NCBI RefSeq assembly: GCF_045291395.1 | Contig: NZ_CP152342.1 | Coordinates: 310,001 to 374,000 of the forward strand | Direction: 5' to 3' | Source: MR-S7 sp000400995 | Lineage (GTDB): Bacteria > Pseudomonadota > Gammaproteobacteria > Burkholderiales > Burkholderiaceae_C | DNA length: 64,000 nt | In this document: positions 33,135 to 40,784 of the stretch, piece by piece | Numbering within the stretch: position 1 is the stretch's first letter | Layout of the letters: every line of letters begins with the position of its first letter | Translations under genes and position numbers: made by a program | Notes under the pieces: generated by a model | The model's database searches: none | What the model saw: the letters and a program-made list of their open reading frames with translations, nothing else | What the model was told of the DNA's origin: nothing

Positions 33135-33764
33135 ATGCAGGCACTGCCCCAGCCCCGCAGAATCCCGCGCCAGGCCCGTTCCCGCGCGCTGGTCGAGGTC
33201 ATTTTGGAAGCCACGGCTCGCGTTCTGGCCGAGCGCGGCTACGCCGGCACCAACACCAACCTGGTGGCCGAGCGCGCCGGGGTGAGCGTGGGCTCGGTCT
33301 ACCAATACTTCCCGAACAAGGATTCGCTGATCACGGCCCTGCACGAGCAGCACGCGGCGCAGATGCAGGCCGCCATCGAGGCCGTGCTGGCGGGCACCCA
33401 GCCGCGCGGCCTGCGCGGGCACCTGGCAGCCATCGTCCACGCGCTGCTGGCGGCGCACCAGGTCGCGCCGGCGCTGCACCGGGTGCTGGAGAAGGAGTTC
33501 CCGTTCTTCGACGCGCCGGCCGAGCAGAGCCCGGCCGACCAAGGCATCTTCCAGCGCATCCGGCAACTGCTGGAAGAGCACCGCAACGAGATTGCGCCGC
33601 GCGATCTCGACCTGGCCACCTGGGCTGTGCTCCAGGCCATGGAATCCCTGGTGCACGCAGCTGTCATCACGCCTCTGCCACGGCATGGCATGGCGCAGGT
33701 CGAGCAGACCATCGTGGACATGCTCGCGGGCTATCTGTGCGGCGCGCCGGGGCGGGGTGCCTAA
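33135..33764 (+). CDS. TetR/AcrR-family transcriptional repressor
   Basis: A 209-residue TetR protein. The N-terminal helix-turn-helix is PRQARSRALVEVILEATARVLAERGYAGTNTNLVAERAGVSVGSVYQYFPNKDSLITAL. The C-terminal ligand domain resembles the TetR_C_11/AefR-type group (LHRVLEKEFPFFD). GGAG lies 6 nt before the ATG. It is divergent from the MFS pump and flanked by the matching operators. Its last four bases overlap the converging soxZ. Confidence 0.93.
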   Translation: MQALPQPRRIPRQARSRALVEVILEATARVLAERGYAGTNTNLVAERAGVSVGSVYQYFPNKDSLITALHEQHAAQMQAAIEAVLAGTQPRGLRGHLAAIVHALLAAHQVAPALHRVLEKEFPFFDAPAEQSPADQGIFQRIRQLLEEHRNEIAPRDLDLATWAVLQAMESLVHAAVITPLPRHGMAQVEQTIVDMLAGYLCGAPGRGA

Positions 33765-34090
33765 CTTACGACGATGCTCTTGCTGGCGCTGGCCGACTGG
33801 CCCGCGTCGTCCTTCCAGCGCAGGCGCAGCTCGCCGCTCTCGCGCGCGAGGAAGGTGAACTCGATGTAGGGGTTCTGCGAGACGGAGATTCCCGGCTCCC
33901 AGGCGAACAGCAGCGCCTGGCCCAGGTGCGCCTCGAAGCGCGTGACGATGTTGCGCGGGCGGATCTTGCCGGCTTCATCGGTGCGCAAGCCGCTTTCCAT
34001 GATGTGCTCGATCTGCGCGCGCACGCGCAGCACTTCGCCTTTCTTGGGGCTTGCGTTGCTGATCCAGACGCGGGGTGGTTTCTGGTTCAT
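33761..34090 (-). CDS. soxZ: Thiosulfate oxidation carrier complex protein SoxZ
   Basis: A 109-residue periplasmic partner of SoxY. It begins PPRVWISNASPKKGEVLRVRAQIEHIMESGLRTDEAGKIRPRNIV and ends LRLRWKDDAGQSASASKSIVV, the standard SoxZ immunoglobulin-like fold. It has no signal peptide of its own, as is normal, because it is exported bound to SoxY. It is the last gene of the sulfur operon, 10 bp after soxY. Confidence 0.95.
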   Translation of the reverse strand: MNQKPPRVWISNASPKKGEVLRVRAQIEHIMESGLRTDEAGKIRPRNIVTRFEAHLGQALLFAWEPGISVSQNPYIEFTFLARESGELRLRWKDDAGQSASASKSIVVS

Positions 34091-34100
34091 CCGGGTTTCC

Positions 34101-34571
34101 TCACATGCCGCAGCCGCTGGCGGCCACCGTCACTGCATGGCTGGCCGCGAGCAGCTTGCCGCTTTTCATGCGCGCCAGCGCGTGGATGGTCTGCGACTGC
34201 GTCAGGCGCACGCGCACCGCCGCCTCGGCCGTGCCCGCCGCTGCCGTGAACTGCAGGCGACAGGCCAGGGGCGCGGGGTTCAGGTCGGCCAGCACGATGA
34301 TTTCCTCGCACCAATCCTGCTCGGTGATCGGCAGCGTGACCTTGACCTTCACCGGCACGGCGGCGGGGTTGTCGGCCAGCGTGGGCACGTCCAGATGCAG
34401 GCCCTCGGCCTGCGGCTTGGTGCTTTTGCTGAAATCGGCCATGGCCTTGCGGAACTCGGCCGGGTTGGGGGCCAGGGCGGCGTTGGTCAGCGGCGTCTTG
34501 CTCTGCGGCTGGGCCAGGGCGGGAAGGGCCAGCGCGGCGGCGCTGGCGGCCATCAGGGTTCTGCGCTGCAT
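34101..34571 (-). CDS. soxY: Thiosulfate oxidation carrier protein SoxY (variant C-terminus)
   Basis: A 156-residue periplasmic sulfur carrier. A twin-arginine signal (MQRRTLMAASAAALALPALAQ) is followed by the SoxY domain (ITEQDWCEEIIVLADLNPAPLACRLQF, TAEAAVRVRLTQSQTIHALARM). Sulfur is normally carried on the Cys of a C-terminal GGCGG arm; here the chain ends SGCGM, so the Cys (154) is kept but two flanking glycines differ. It lies between an FCSD-type flavoprotein and soxZ. No soxAX, soxB or soxCD is present nearby. Confidence 0.92.
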   Translation of the reverse strand: MQRRTLMAASAAALALPALAQPQSKTPLTNAALAPNPAEFRKAMADFSKSTKPQAEGLHLDVPTLADNPAAVPVKVKVTLPITEQDWCEEIIVLADLNPAPLACRLQFTAAAGTAEAAVRVRLTQSQTIHALARMKSGKLLAASHAVTVAASGCGM

Positions 34572-34575
34572 GGGC

Positions 34576-35919
34576 TCAAATGGCGAGGAAGTCGCTGAAC
34601 TTGCTGCGCGCCCAGGCGAAGTCTTCCTTCACCAGGTCGGCCGTGCGCACGTCCATGTCGATCTGCGTCTGGTTGACTTGGCCCTTGGCATCCACCTCGT
34701 ACTCGAACTTGACCGAGATTTCCTCCTGCGGCTCGGTGTTGACCATCATGTAGCAGAGGTTGTCGGGCAGCAGCGGCTTGACTTCCTGGCCTGCCACGCG
34801 CTGGGCGATGTACTTGGCGACGATCTGGCCGATGTAGTTGGCGACGTGCGCGCTCTTGGGGTAATGGCCGAATTGGGGCGAGATGGCGCCCATCAGGTCG
34901 CCCACGAAGTACACGCTGTCGTCGCCGTTGGCATGGAACAGGCGCTGGTGCATGTCGGCCCAGCCGGTGGGCTTGCCGGTGGTCGCGTCCTTGCCGATCA
35001 GGCCCGCGTGCCAGACCATGTCGGCGGCCTGGTGCGGGGGCATCAGGATGGCCTCGTCGAACTTCAGCTCGCCGGCCGTGGTCTTGATGCGCTTGTTGAA
35101 CGGATCCACCTCCTGCACGCGCGCGTTGGGCACGTGGGTGATGATGTCCGGGTACAGCTCGTCGAACGCCTGCTTGTAGCCCACGCCGATGGGGGCGATC
35201 TTGGGCTTGGGGTCGAGGATGACGATCTTGCCGGGGATCTTGTTCTTCTTGATGTGCGAGGCGATCAGGCAGGCGCGCTCGTAGGGCGAGGGCGGGCAGC
35301 GGTGCGGCGGCGGGGGCAGCGTCATCACCAGCGTGCCGCCCTTGAAATCCTTCACGCGCTGCTTGAGCGCGAACATCTGCTGGTTGGGGATGTAGGCGCT
35401 GGCGAAGTGCGTGCGTGTGTGCTCGATGGCGCGCTGGTCGTCGCCGTACCAGGCGTCCCACGCGTCGCGGATGCCGCCCGAGAGGATCAGGTAGTCGTAC
35501 TCGACCAGGCCATGCGTGGTGCGCACCAGCTTCTTGTCGCGCTCGAAGCCCGTCACCTCGGTCTGCAGCAGCGTGTAGCCGTAGCGGTTGGCCGGGCGCA
35601 GCATGTCGTGCTGCACGAAGTCGGTGTTCACGATGTCGATGAGCCACTTGTTGCTCATGGGGCCGGACCAGAACGTGGGGTTGCGCTCCAGCACCACCAC
35701 GTCGGAGTTCGGGATCAGCTCGCGCAGGTAGCGCGCGGCCGTCAGGCCGCCCCAACCGCCGCCGCAGATCACGATGCGCGGCGCACTGCCCTTGCGCGGC
35801 AGGATGCGCGACTGCGGGCTGATGACGGCCGGTGCGGCCAGGGCCGGGCCGGCCACTGCGCCGGCCACTGCGCCCATGGCGAGCGCGGGCGGGGTGATGA
35901 GGAAGCTACGTCGTTGCAT
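34576..35919 (-). CDS. FCSD-type FAD/NAD-linked sulfide dehydrogenase-like flavoprotein (second copy)
   Basis: A 447-residue flavoprotein with a Tat signal (MQRRSFLITPPALAMGAVAG...). It has an FAD fold (RIVICGGGWGGLTAARYL), HRCPPSPYERA (Cys208) and PDNLCYMMVNTEP (Cys389), the positions of the redox-active disulfide of flavocytochrome c. At the spot where FccB carries the Cys that binds FAD covalently, it reads FWSGPMSN with Gly86. FAD is therefore probably held non-covalently. It overlaps the YeeE gene by 14 bp and precedes soxY. Likely periplasmic sulfide or polysulfide oxidation; electron acceptor unknown. Confidence 0.88.
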   Translation of the reverse strand: MQRRSFLITPPALAMGAVAGAVAGPALAAPAVISPQSRILPRKGSAPRIVICGGGWGGLTAARYLRELIPNSDVVVLERNPTFWSGPMSNKWLIDIVNTDFVQHDMLRPANRYGYTLLQTEVTGFERDKKLVRTTHGLVEYDYLILSGGIRDAWDAWYGDDQRAIEHTRTHFASAYIPNQQMFALKQRVKDFKGGTLVMTLPPPPHRCPPSPYERACLIASHIKKNKIPGKIVILDPKPKIAPIGVGYKQAFDELYPDIITHVPNARVQEVDPFNKRIKTTAGELKFDEAILMPPHQAADMVWHAGLIGKDATTGKPTGWADMHQRLFHANGDDSVYFVGDLMGAISPQFGHYPKSAHVANYIGQIVAKYIAQRVAGQEVKPLLPDNLCYMMVNTEPQEEISVKFEYEVDAKGQVNQTQIDMDVRTADLVKEDFAWARSKFSDFLAI

Positions 35920-36937
35920 GGCGGTCTCCTTGGGTTGACGGATAAAAAAATCGAAGGACGAGCAGTGCGCCCGCCACGATGCCCGCGCAGGCGGGCAGGC
36001 TGGCGAACGCCAGCGTGGAGAGGCCCGAAAGCCCCTGGCCGATGGAGCAGCCCACGGCCAGCACGCCGCCCAGGCCCATCAGCAGCCCGCCGCCGGCCGA
36101 GGCGGCCAGGCGCGCGGGGCTGTCGAAGCCTTCCCAGCGGGCCGTGCGCGTGAGCAGTGCGGTGGCGCAGGCGCCCGCGAGGGTGCCCGCCACGATGGCC
36201 GGGCCCAGGCTGGCGGCGCGGCCCACGGCCAGTTGCAGGTAGAGCAGCCCCTCGGCCACGGGGCCGATGAAGCTCAGGGAGGTGAGCGGCACGGGTGTGG
36301 GCTCGAACGGATCGGCCATCTGACCCGTGATCCACCAGCCCGCCGCCACCAGCGCGCCGATGGCGGTGGCGCACAGCAGCGCCACACCGTTGCCGCGCAC
36401 CTGCCGCAGCGCATAGGCCAGCAGCGCCAGCGCGGGCAGGCCGGCAGCGCCCAGCGTGGCCGCGCCCGGGGGCAGGCCTTGCGCCGCCAGCCACTGCGGC
36501 AGCGCCGCATGTTCGAGCTGCACTGCGCCCCAGCCCTGCAGCCACTGGCGCACGGGTGCGAGCACGCCCGTCAGCGTGGCCTGCGCGGCCAGGCCCAGGC
36601 ACAGCAGGGCGACCAGCGCGCGCAGGTTGCCGCCCGCGAGCAGCACCAGGGCGCGCGCGCCGCAGTTGCGCGCCAGCGCCATGCCCGCGCCGAACAGCAG
36701 GCCGCCGATGAACACGCCCGGCAGCGAGAAGCGCGCGCGCACGACCTGCGCCGTGCCCAGGTCGGCCAGCCCCGCCCAGGCCAGCGCCTGCGAGCCCAGC
36801 AGCGCCACGGCCAGCGCCAGCGCGAAGGCGCGCAGGGCAGGCGCTTCGCGCAGGCCGCGCAGCAGGCAGAAGCGCCCCAGCCGCGCGGCCACGCCGAAGG
36901 CGCAGCCCAGGAGGAATCCGGCCCAGAGCAAGTCCAT
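35906..36937 (-). CDS. YeeE/YedE family transporter (thiosulfate-uptake type)
   Basis: A 343-residue membrane protein with two YeeE/YedE repeats and about ten helices. The conserved cysteines are Cys24 (LGRFCLLRG), Cys92 (LARNCGARALVLL) and Cys297 (AVGCSIGQGLSGLS), matching the three-Cys relay of the thiosulfate transporter TsuA. It sits between two flavocytochrome-type genes and begins directly after the first one's stop. It probably moves thiosulfate or a related sulfur compound between periplasm and cytoplasm. Confidence 0.88.
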   Translation of the reverse strand: MDLLWAGFLLGCAFGVAARLGRFCLLRGLREAPALRAFALALAVALLGSQALAWAGLADLGTAQVVRARFSLPGVFIGGLLFGAGMALARNCGARALVLLAGGNLRALVALLCLGLAAQATLTGVLAPVRQWLQGWGAVQLEHAALPQWLAAQGLPPGAATLGAAGLPALALLAYALRQVRGNGVALLCATAIGALVAAGWWITGQMADPFEPTPVPLTSLSFIGPVAEGLLYLQLAVGRAASLGPAIVAGTLAGACATALLTRTARWEGFDSPARLAASAGGGLLMGLGGVLAVGCSIGQGLSGLSTLAFASLPACAGIVAGALLVLRFFYPSTQGDRHATT

Positions 36938-38197
36938 TCAGCGGTCCCAGATGTCGGCGGAGATGGCCGCGTACCAGGCTTCTCCATAGCGCGCTTCCGC
37001 CGCGCGGTAGTCGGCATTGCCATCCAGCGGGCTCACGCCGCCCGAGCCCGCGGGCTCGACCAGCTTGCCGCCCTCGGCGCGGTAGATGCCCGCCACCGAG
37101 ATGCCGTAGCCCGGCCCGATCAGGCTGTAGCAGGTGTTGGCATAGGCGGCCGTGGGCGCGGCCTGCCCCAGCAGATCCGCCGCGATGGCGGCAGCGGCCA
37201 CCTTGCCCTGCGTGTTGGCCGCGAAGCCCGACTTGGGCATGGGCGCGGCGATGGTCGCGTCGCCCAGCGCGTAGATGCCCGCCACCTGGCGCGACTCGAA
37301 GCTCTCGGCCTTCACGGGCACCCAGCCGCTGGCGTCCGTCACGCCCGCGCGCCCGGCGATGAAGCCGGCCTTCTGCGGCGGGATCACGTTGAGCACGTCG
37401 GCCTTGTGGCGCGTGCCGAAGGTGGTTTCCACCTCCAGCCTGGCAGCGTCCACGCGCATCACCTGCCCGTCGTCGGACTGCTTGACCCACTCGATCATGT
37501 CGCCGTACAGCGCCTTCCAGCCCTGCTGGAACAGCGCCTGCTTGGAGAAGCTGTCCTTCGCGTCGAGCAGCAGCACCTTGCTGCGCGGCTTGTGGCGCTT
37601 GAGGTAGTGCGCCACCATCGCCGCGCGCTCGTAGGGGCCGGGCGGGCAGCGGAACGGGTTGTCGGGGATCGCCATCACGAAGGTGCCGCCGTCGGGCATG
37701 GCTTCGAGCTGGCGGCGCAGCAGCAGCGTCTGCGGCCCGGCCTTCCAGGCGTGCGGCGCGCGTTCCGCCGCAGCCTCGTCGTAGCCTTCGAGCGCGTTCC
37801 AGCGCATGTCCACGCCGGGCGAGAGCACGAGGCGATCCCAGCGCAGCGTCTGGCCGTTCGACAGGCGCAGCGTGCGTGCGGCGGCGTCCACGTCCTCGGC
37901 GCGCGCATGGATCACCTCCACGCCCGCCGCGCGCAGGCCGGCGTAGCCATGGCCGATGCTGTCCCAGGTGCGCAGGCCCGCCAGGTAGAGGTTGGAGAAC
38001 GGGCAGGTGTGGAAGCGCTCGGCGGGCTCGATGAGCGTCACGCGCACGCCCGGCGCGCGCTGGCGCAGGTAGCGCGCGGCCGTGGCGCCGCCGAAGCCGC
38101 CGCCCACGACCACCACGTGGGCGGCGCCGGCGCGGGCCTGAACCAGGGCGGGCAGCGCGAGGGCGCTGGCGAGCACGGTGCGTCGGGTGCAGGACAT
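36938..38197 (-). CDS. fccB: Flavocytochrome c sulfide dehydrogenase, flavoprotein subunit
   Basis: A 419-residue periplasmic flavoprotein that oxidises sulfide. A Tat-like signal (CTRRTVLASALALPALVQA) is followed by the FAD fold (HVVVVGGGFGGATAARYL). Cys65 in RFHTCPFSN is the covalent FAD attachment site, and Cys184 (FRCPPGPYERA) and Cys356 (YANTCYSLIGPGYGISV) are the redox disulfide pair. All three expected cysteines are present. Its ATG overlaps the stop of the upstream cytochrome c gene, its natural partner subunit. Confidence 0.93.
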   Translation of the reverse strand: MSCTRRTVLASALALPALVQARAGAAHVVVVGGGFGGATAARYLRQRAPGVRVTLIEPAERFHTCPFSNLYLAGLRTWDSIGHGYAGLRAAGVEVIHARAEDVDAAARTLRLSNGQTLRWDRLVLSPGVDMRWNALEGYDEAAAERAPHAWKAGPQTLLLRRQLEAMPDGGTFVMAIPDNPFRCPPGPYERAAMVAHYLKRHKPRSKVLLLDAKDSFSKQALFQQGWKALYGDMIEWVKQSDDGQVMRVDAARLEVETTFGTRHKADVLNVIPPQKAGFIAGRAGVTDASGWVPVKAESFESRQVAGIYALGDATIAAPMPKSGFAANTQGKVAAAAIAADLLGQAAPTAAYANTCYSLIGPGYGISVAGIYRAEGGKLVEPAGSGGVSPLDGNADYRAAEARYGEAWYAAISADIWDR

Positions 38198-38514
38198 CAG
38201 CGGCCCTCCTGGCTGGCGAACCATTGGGCCAGCGCCTCGATCTGCGCGTCGTCGTAGCCCTTCATGAGGCGCGTCATCACCGTGGCGTCCGGCGCCTGCC
38301 CGGCGCGGAAGGCGCGCAGGCGCTGCAGCAGGTAGCCGGCGGTGTGGCCGCGCAGGCTGGGGATGGCGCCGGTGGAGCGGCCCTCGGGGCCGTGGCAGTT
38401 CACGCAGGTGCCGGCGAGCACGGAGGCGTCCTGCACGCGCAGTTGGGCCCCGGCCGCCAACGGTGCGAGCAGCAGCGCGAGGGCGAAACGGTTCAGGGGG
38501 AAGGCAGAGGGCAT
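38197..38514 (-). CDS. Monohaem class I cytochrome c (FccA-like)
   Basis: A 105-residue exported cytochrome with signal peptide MPSAFPLNRFALALLLAPLAAGA and one haem site, CVNCH (37-41), followed by GPEGRSTGAIPSLRG. The Met ligand is probably in TVMTRLMKGYDDAQIEALAQWF. FccA of purple sulfur bacteria is dihaem; this single-haem form matches the short cytochrome subunits paired with FccB in other bacteria. It is the first gene of the sulfur operon and overlaps fccB by one base. Confidence 0.9.
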   Translation of the reverse strand: MPSAFPLNRFALALLLAPLAAGAQLRVQDASVLAGTCVNCHGPEGRSTGAIPSLRGHTAGYLLQRLRAFRAGQAPDATVMTRLMKGYDDAQIEALAQWFASQEGR

Positions 38515-38684
38515 TGGGGACTCCGGTGCAGGCAACGCGAAACACGCAAACACGGCTTGGGCGTTGGAGCGGCCTCGGGGTGGGCTGCTGCGCGCCCCGG
38601 TGCGGGGCGCGTCCCTCTCAGCCGTCACGCGGCACAAGCGGAGTTGTTCGTGGGGGCGATTCTACGGGGGCGGGGCCGGCGGAC

Positions 38685-39668
38685 TCACCGCCGCTTGTGT
38701 TTCGCAGCGGCGGTCCGATGTCCTGCCGGGACGGCTTCGCGGGATGCGTGCGCAAGCTGTTCCCGCCGTTCGACCAGGAAATCCATCAGCGCCCGGATCT
38801 TGGCCGGCATCTGTGCCCGCGACGGAACGTAGAGGTAGAAGCCCGGAAAGGGCCGGCACCAGGGCGCCAGCACGCGTACCAATCGCCCGTCCGCCAGGTG
38901 TTGGCGAACGCAGATGTCCAGGTACTTGATCAGCCCCACGCCCTGCACCGCCGCGTTCAGCAGGTTCTCGTCGTCGTTGAACACGGCGTTGCCCCTGGGC
39001 TCGAACAACACCGTTCGTCCGTCGGCATCGGGCGATGTGAACGACCAGCGGTCGATGGTGCCGCTGGAGGTGAAGCGGTAGGCCAGGCAGTTGTGCCGCA
39101 TCAGGTCGGCCGGCTCCTCGGGCACACCGTGCCGCGCGAAGTACTCCGGCGATCCGACGATGGCCATTTCGATGGGAGGCGTGACCGGCACGGCCACCAT
39201 GTGATCATGAAGGCTTTCGCCCAGCCGGATGCCGGCGTCCATGCCATCGGCCACGATGTTCGAGAAGCCGTCGTTCATCACCAGCTCCAGCCGCAGCTTC
39301 GGGTAGCGCGCCAGGAACGCGCCCATATGCGGCTCGATCAGCAGCCGGGCGGCGATGCGCGAGGCGTTCATGCGGATCAGGCCCGACGGCTCCTCATGGG
39401 CCTCCCCCAGTTCCATCACCGCCCGCTCGATGGCCGTCAGCGCGGGCTGCAGCACGTCCAGCAGGCGCTGCCCTTCCTCGGTCAGCGACATGTCCCGCGT
39501 CGTGCGGTGGAGCAGCCGCACGTTCAGCTGCTGCTCCAGGCCCTTCAGGTGCTGCGACAGCGCCGCCCGGGTGACCTCCATCTCCGCCGCTGCCCTGGTG
39601 AAGCTGCGGTGGCGGGCAATGTGGGCGAACCACGTCAAGGAGGAAACGAGAGAGGGTTCGAGCGGCAT
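38685..39668 (-). CDS. LysR-family transcriptional regulator
   Basis: A 327-residue LysR regulator of the DsdC/CrgA-like group. Its N-terminal winged helix reads LTWFAHIARHRSFTRAAAEMEVTRAALSQHLKGLEQQLNVRLLHRTTRDMSLTEEG, followed by the LysR substrate domain (LIRMNASRIAARLLI, DAGIRLGESL). It is divergent from two hydrolase genes and has an inverted repeat just upstream of its start, so it very likely controls the hydrolase operon. The last 20 residues are basic. Confidence 0.92.
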   Translation of the reverse strand: MPLEPSLVSSLTWFAHIARHRSFTRAAAEMEVTRAALSQHLKGLEQQLNVRLLHRTTRDMSLTEEGQRLLDVLQPALTAIERAVMELGEAHEEPSGLIRMNASRIAARLLIEPHMGAFLARYPKLRLELVMNDGFSNIVADGMDAGIRLGESLHDHMVAVPVTPPIEMAIVGSPEYFARHGVPEEPADLMRHNCLAYRFTSSGTIDRWSFTSPDADGRTVLFEPRGNAVFNDDENLLNAAVQGVGLIKYLDICVRQHLADGRLVRVLAPWCRPFPGFYLYVPSRAQMPAKIRALMDFLVERREQLAHASREAVPAGHRTAAAKHKRR

Positions 39669-39672
39669 TTGT

Positions 39673-39685
39673 TTAGTTTATCTAA
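39673..39685. promoter_or_regulatory. TTAG-N5-CTAA inverted repeat upstream of LysR gene
   Basis: TTAGTTTATCTAA fits the short T-N11-A LysR-box pattern. It is 5 bp before the LysR start codon and about 113 bp before the hydrolase ATG, in the 129-bp divergent promoter region, which is distinctly richer in A and T than the flanks. Confidence 0.45.
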
Positions 39686-39797
39686 CCACTCATGTCTTTC
39701 AAAGGATGTTTATCAAATCCAATCCCATCCCTAGCATGGAGTCCTGTCCACGCCACATCGCCGCGTGTGCCTACCCCAACCACCGCTGGAGAAACCC

Positions 39798-40712
39798 ATG
39801 CCCAACGTCACGTTCAAGAACCTCAACGGCCAAGGCGTCACCCTGGCCGCCGTCATCCACTTCCCCGCCGGCTTCGATGAGCGCAAGAAGTACGCAGCAG
39901 TCGTCGTCTCGCATCCCGGCGGCGGCGTGAAGGAGCAGACCGCTGGCCTGTACGCCCGCAAGCTGGCCGAGCACGGCCTCGTCACCATCGCCTACGACGC
40001 CTCGTACCAGGGCGAAAGCACCGGCCTGCCGCGCCAGCTGGAAAACCCCCACATCCGTACCGAGGACGTCAGCGCCGTGATCGACTACCTGACCACGCTG
40101 CCCTGCGTGGACCCGGACCGGATCGGTGCCATGGGCATCTGCGCGGGTGCGGGCTACAGCGCCAACGCGGCCATCAACGACCGCCGCATCAAGGCGCTGG
40201 GCATGGTGAGCGCCGTGAACATCGGCCAGATGTTCCGCAACGGCTGGGACAACAACGTCAAGGACGCCGACGCCGTGGGCTACATCGACTTCGGCTCCAA
40301 CGCCCGCACCGCCGACGCCAACAAGAGCGAACTGGCCACGCTGCCGCTCGCCCCGATGAAGGAAGAAGACGCCCCCAACGCTGAGCTGCGCGAAGCCTGG
40401 GAGTACTACCACACGCCGCGGTGCGAGCACCCTAACGCCCCTGGCTTCATGACGGCGCGCAGCCTCACGCAGATCATCACCTACGACGCCTACCACAAGG
40501 CAGAAGCCTTCCTGACCCAGCCCATCCTGGCCGTGGCGGGCAGCGTGGCGGGCAGCAAGTGGATGAGCGACGACCTGCTGGCGCGCGCCGCGAGCCAGGA
40601 CAAGACGCTGCACGTGGTCGAGGGCGCCAACCACATGTCGCTGTACGACGTGCCCCAGTACGTCGATGAAGCCGTGTCCCAGCTTGCGCCGTTCTTCAAC
40701 GCCAAGCTGTAA
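39798..40712 (+). CDS. Alpha/beta hydrolase, dienelactone-hydrolase/YcjY-like (Cys nucleophile)
   Basis: A 304-residue alpha/beta hydrolase. The nucleophile elbow reads GICAG (Cys115) where most hydrolases have GxSxG, as in dienelactone hydrolases. VVVSHPGGGVKEQTAG may form the oxyanion hole and the His is in GANHMSLYD. It is the first gene of an operon facing the LysR gene and is followed, after an intergenic repeat, by a paralogue of similar length. GGAGA lies before the ATG. Substrate unknown. Confidence 0.87.
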   Translation: MPNVTFKNLNGQGVTLAAVIHFPAGFDERKKYAAVVVSHPGGGVKEQTAGLYARKLAEHGLVTIAYDASYQGESTGLPRQLENPHIRTEDVSAVIDYLTTLPCVDPDRIGAMGICAGAGYSANAAINDRRIKALGMVSAVNIGQMFRNGWDNNVKDADAVGYIDFGSNARTADANKSELATLPLAPMKEEDAPNAELREAWEYYHTPRCEHPNAPGFMTARSLTQIITYDAYHKAEAFLTQPILAVAGSVAGSKWMSDDLLARAASQDKTLHVVEGANHMSLYDVPQYVDEAVSQLAPFFNAKL

Positions 40713-40723
40713 AACTATCAAAT

Positions 40724-40770
40724 CAATAGCTGCCAGCGCTTGCCACATAAGCGCTGGAGGCCAAAAACAC
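40724..40770. repeat. Comamonadaceae intergenic palindromic repeat, copy 6
   Basis: CAATAGCTGCCAGCGCTTG, spacer, AAGCGCTGGAGGCCAAAAAC. It fills the gap between the two hydrolase genes; its GGAGG lies about 25 nt before the ATG of the second. Confidence 0.85.
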
Positions 40771-40784
40771 TGAAATACTCCATC

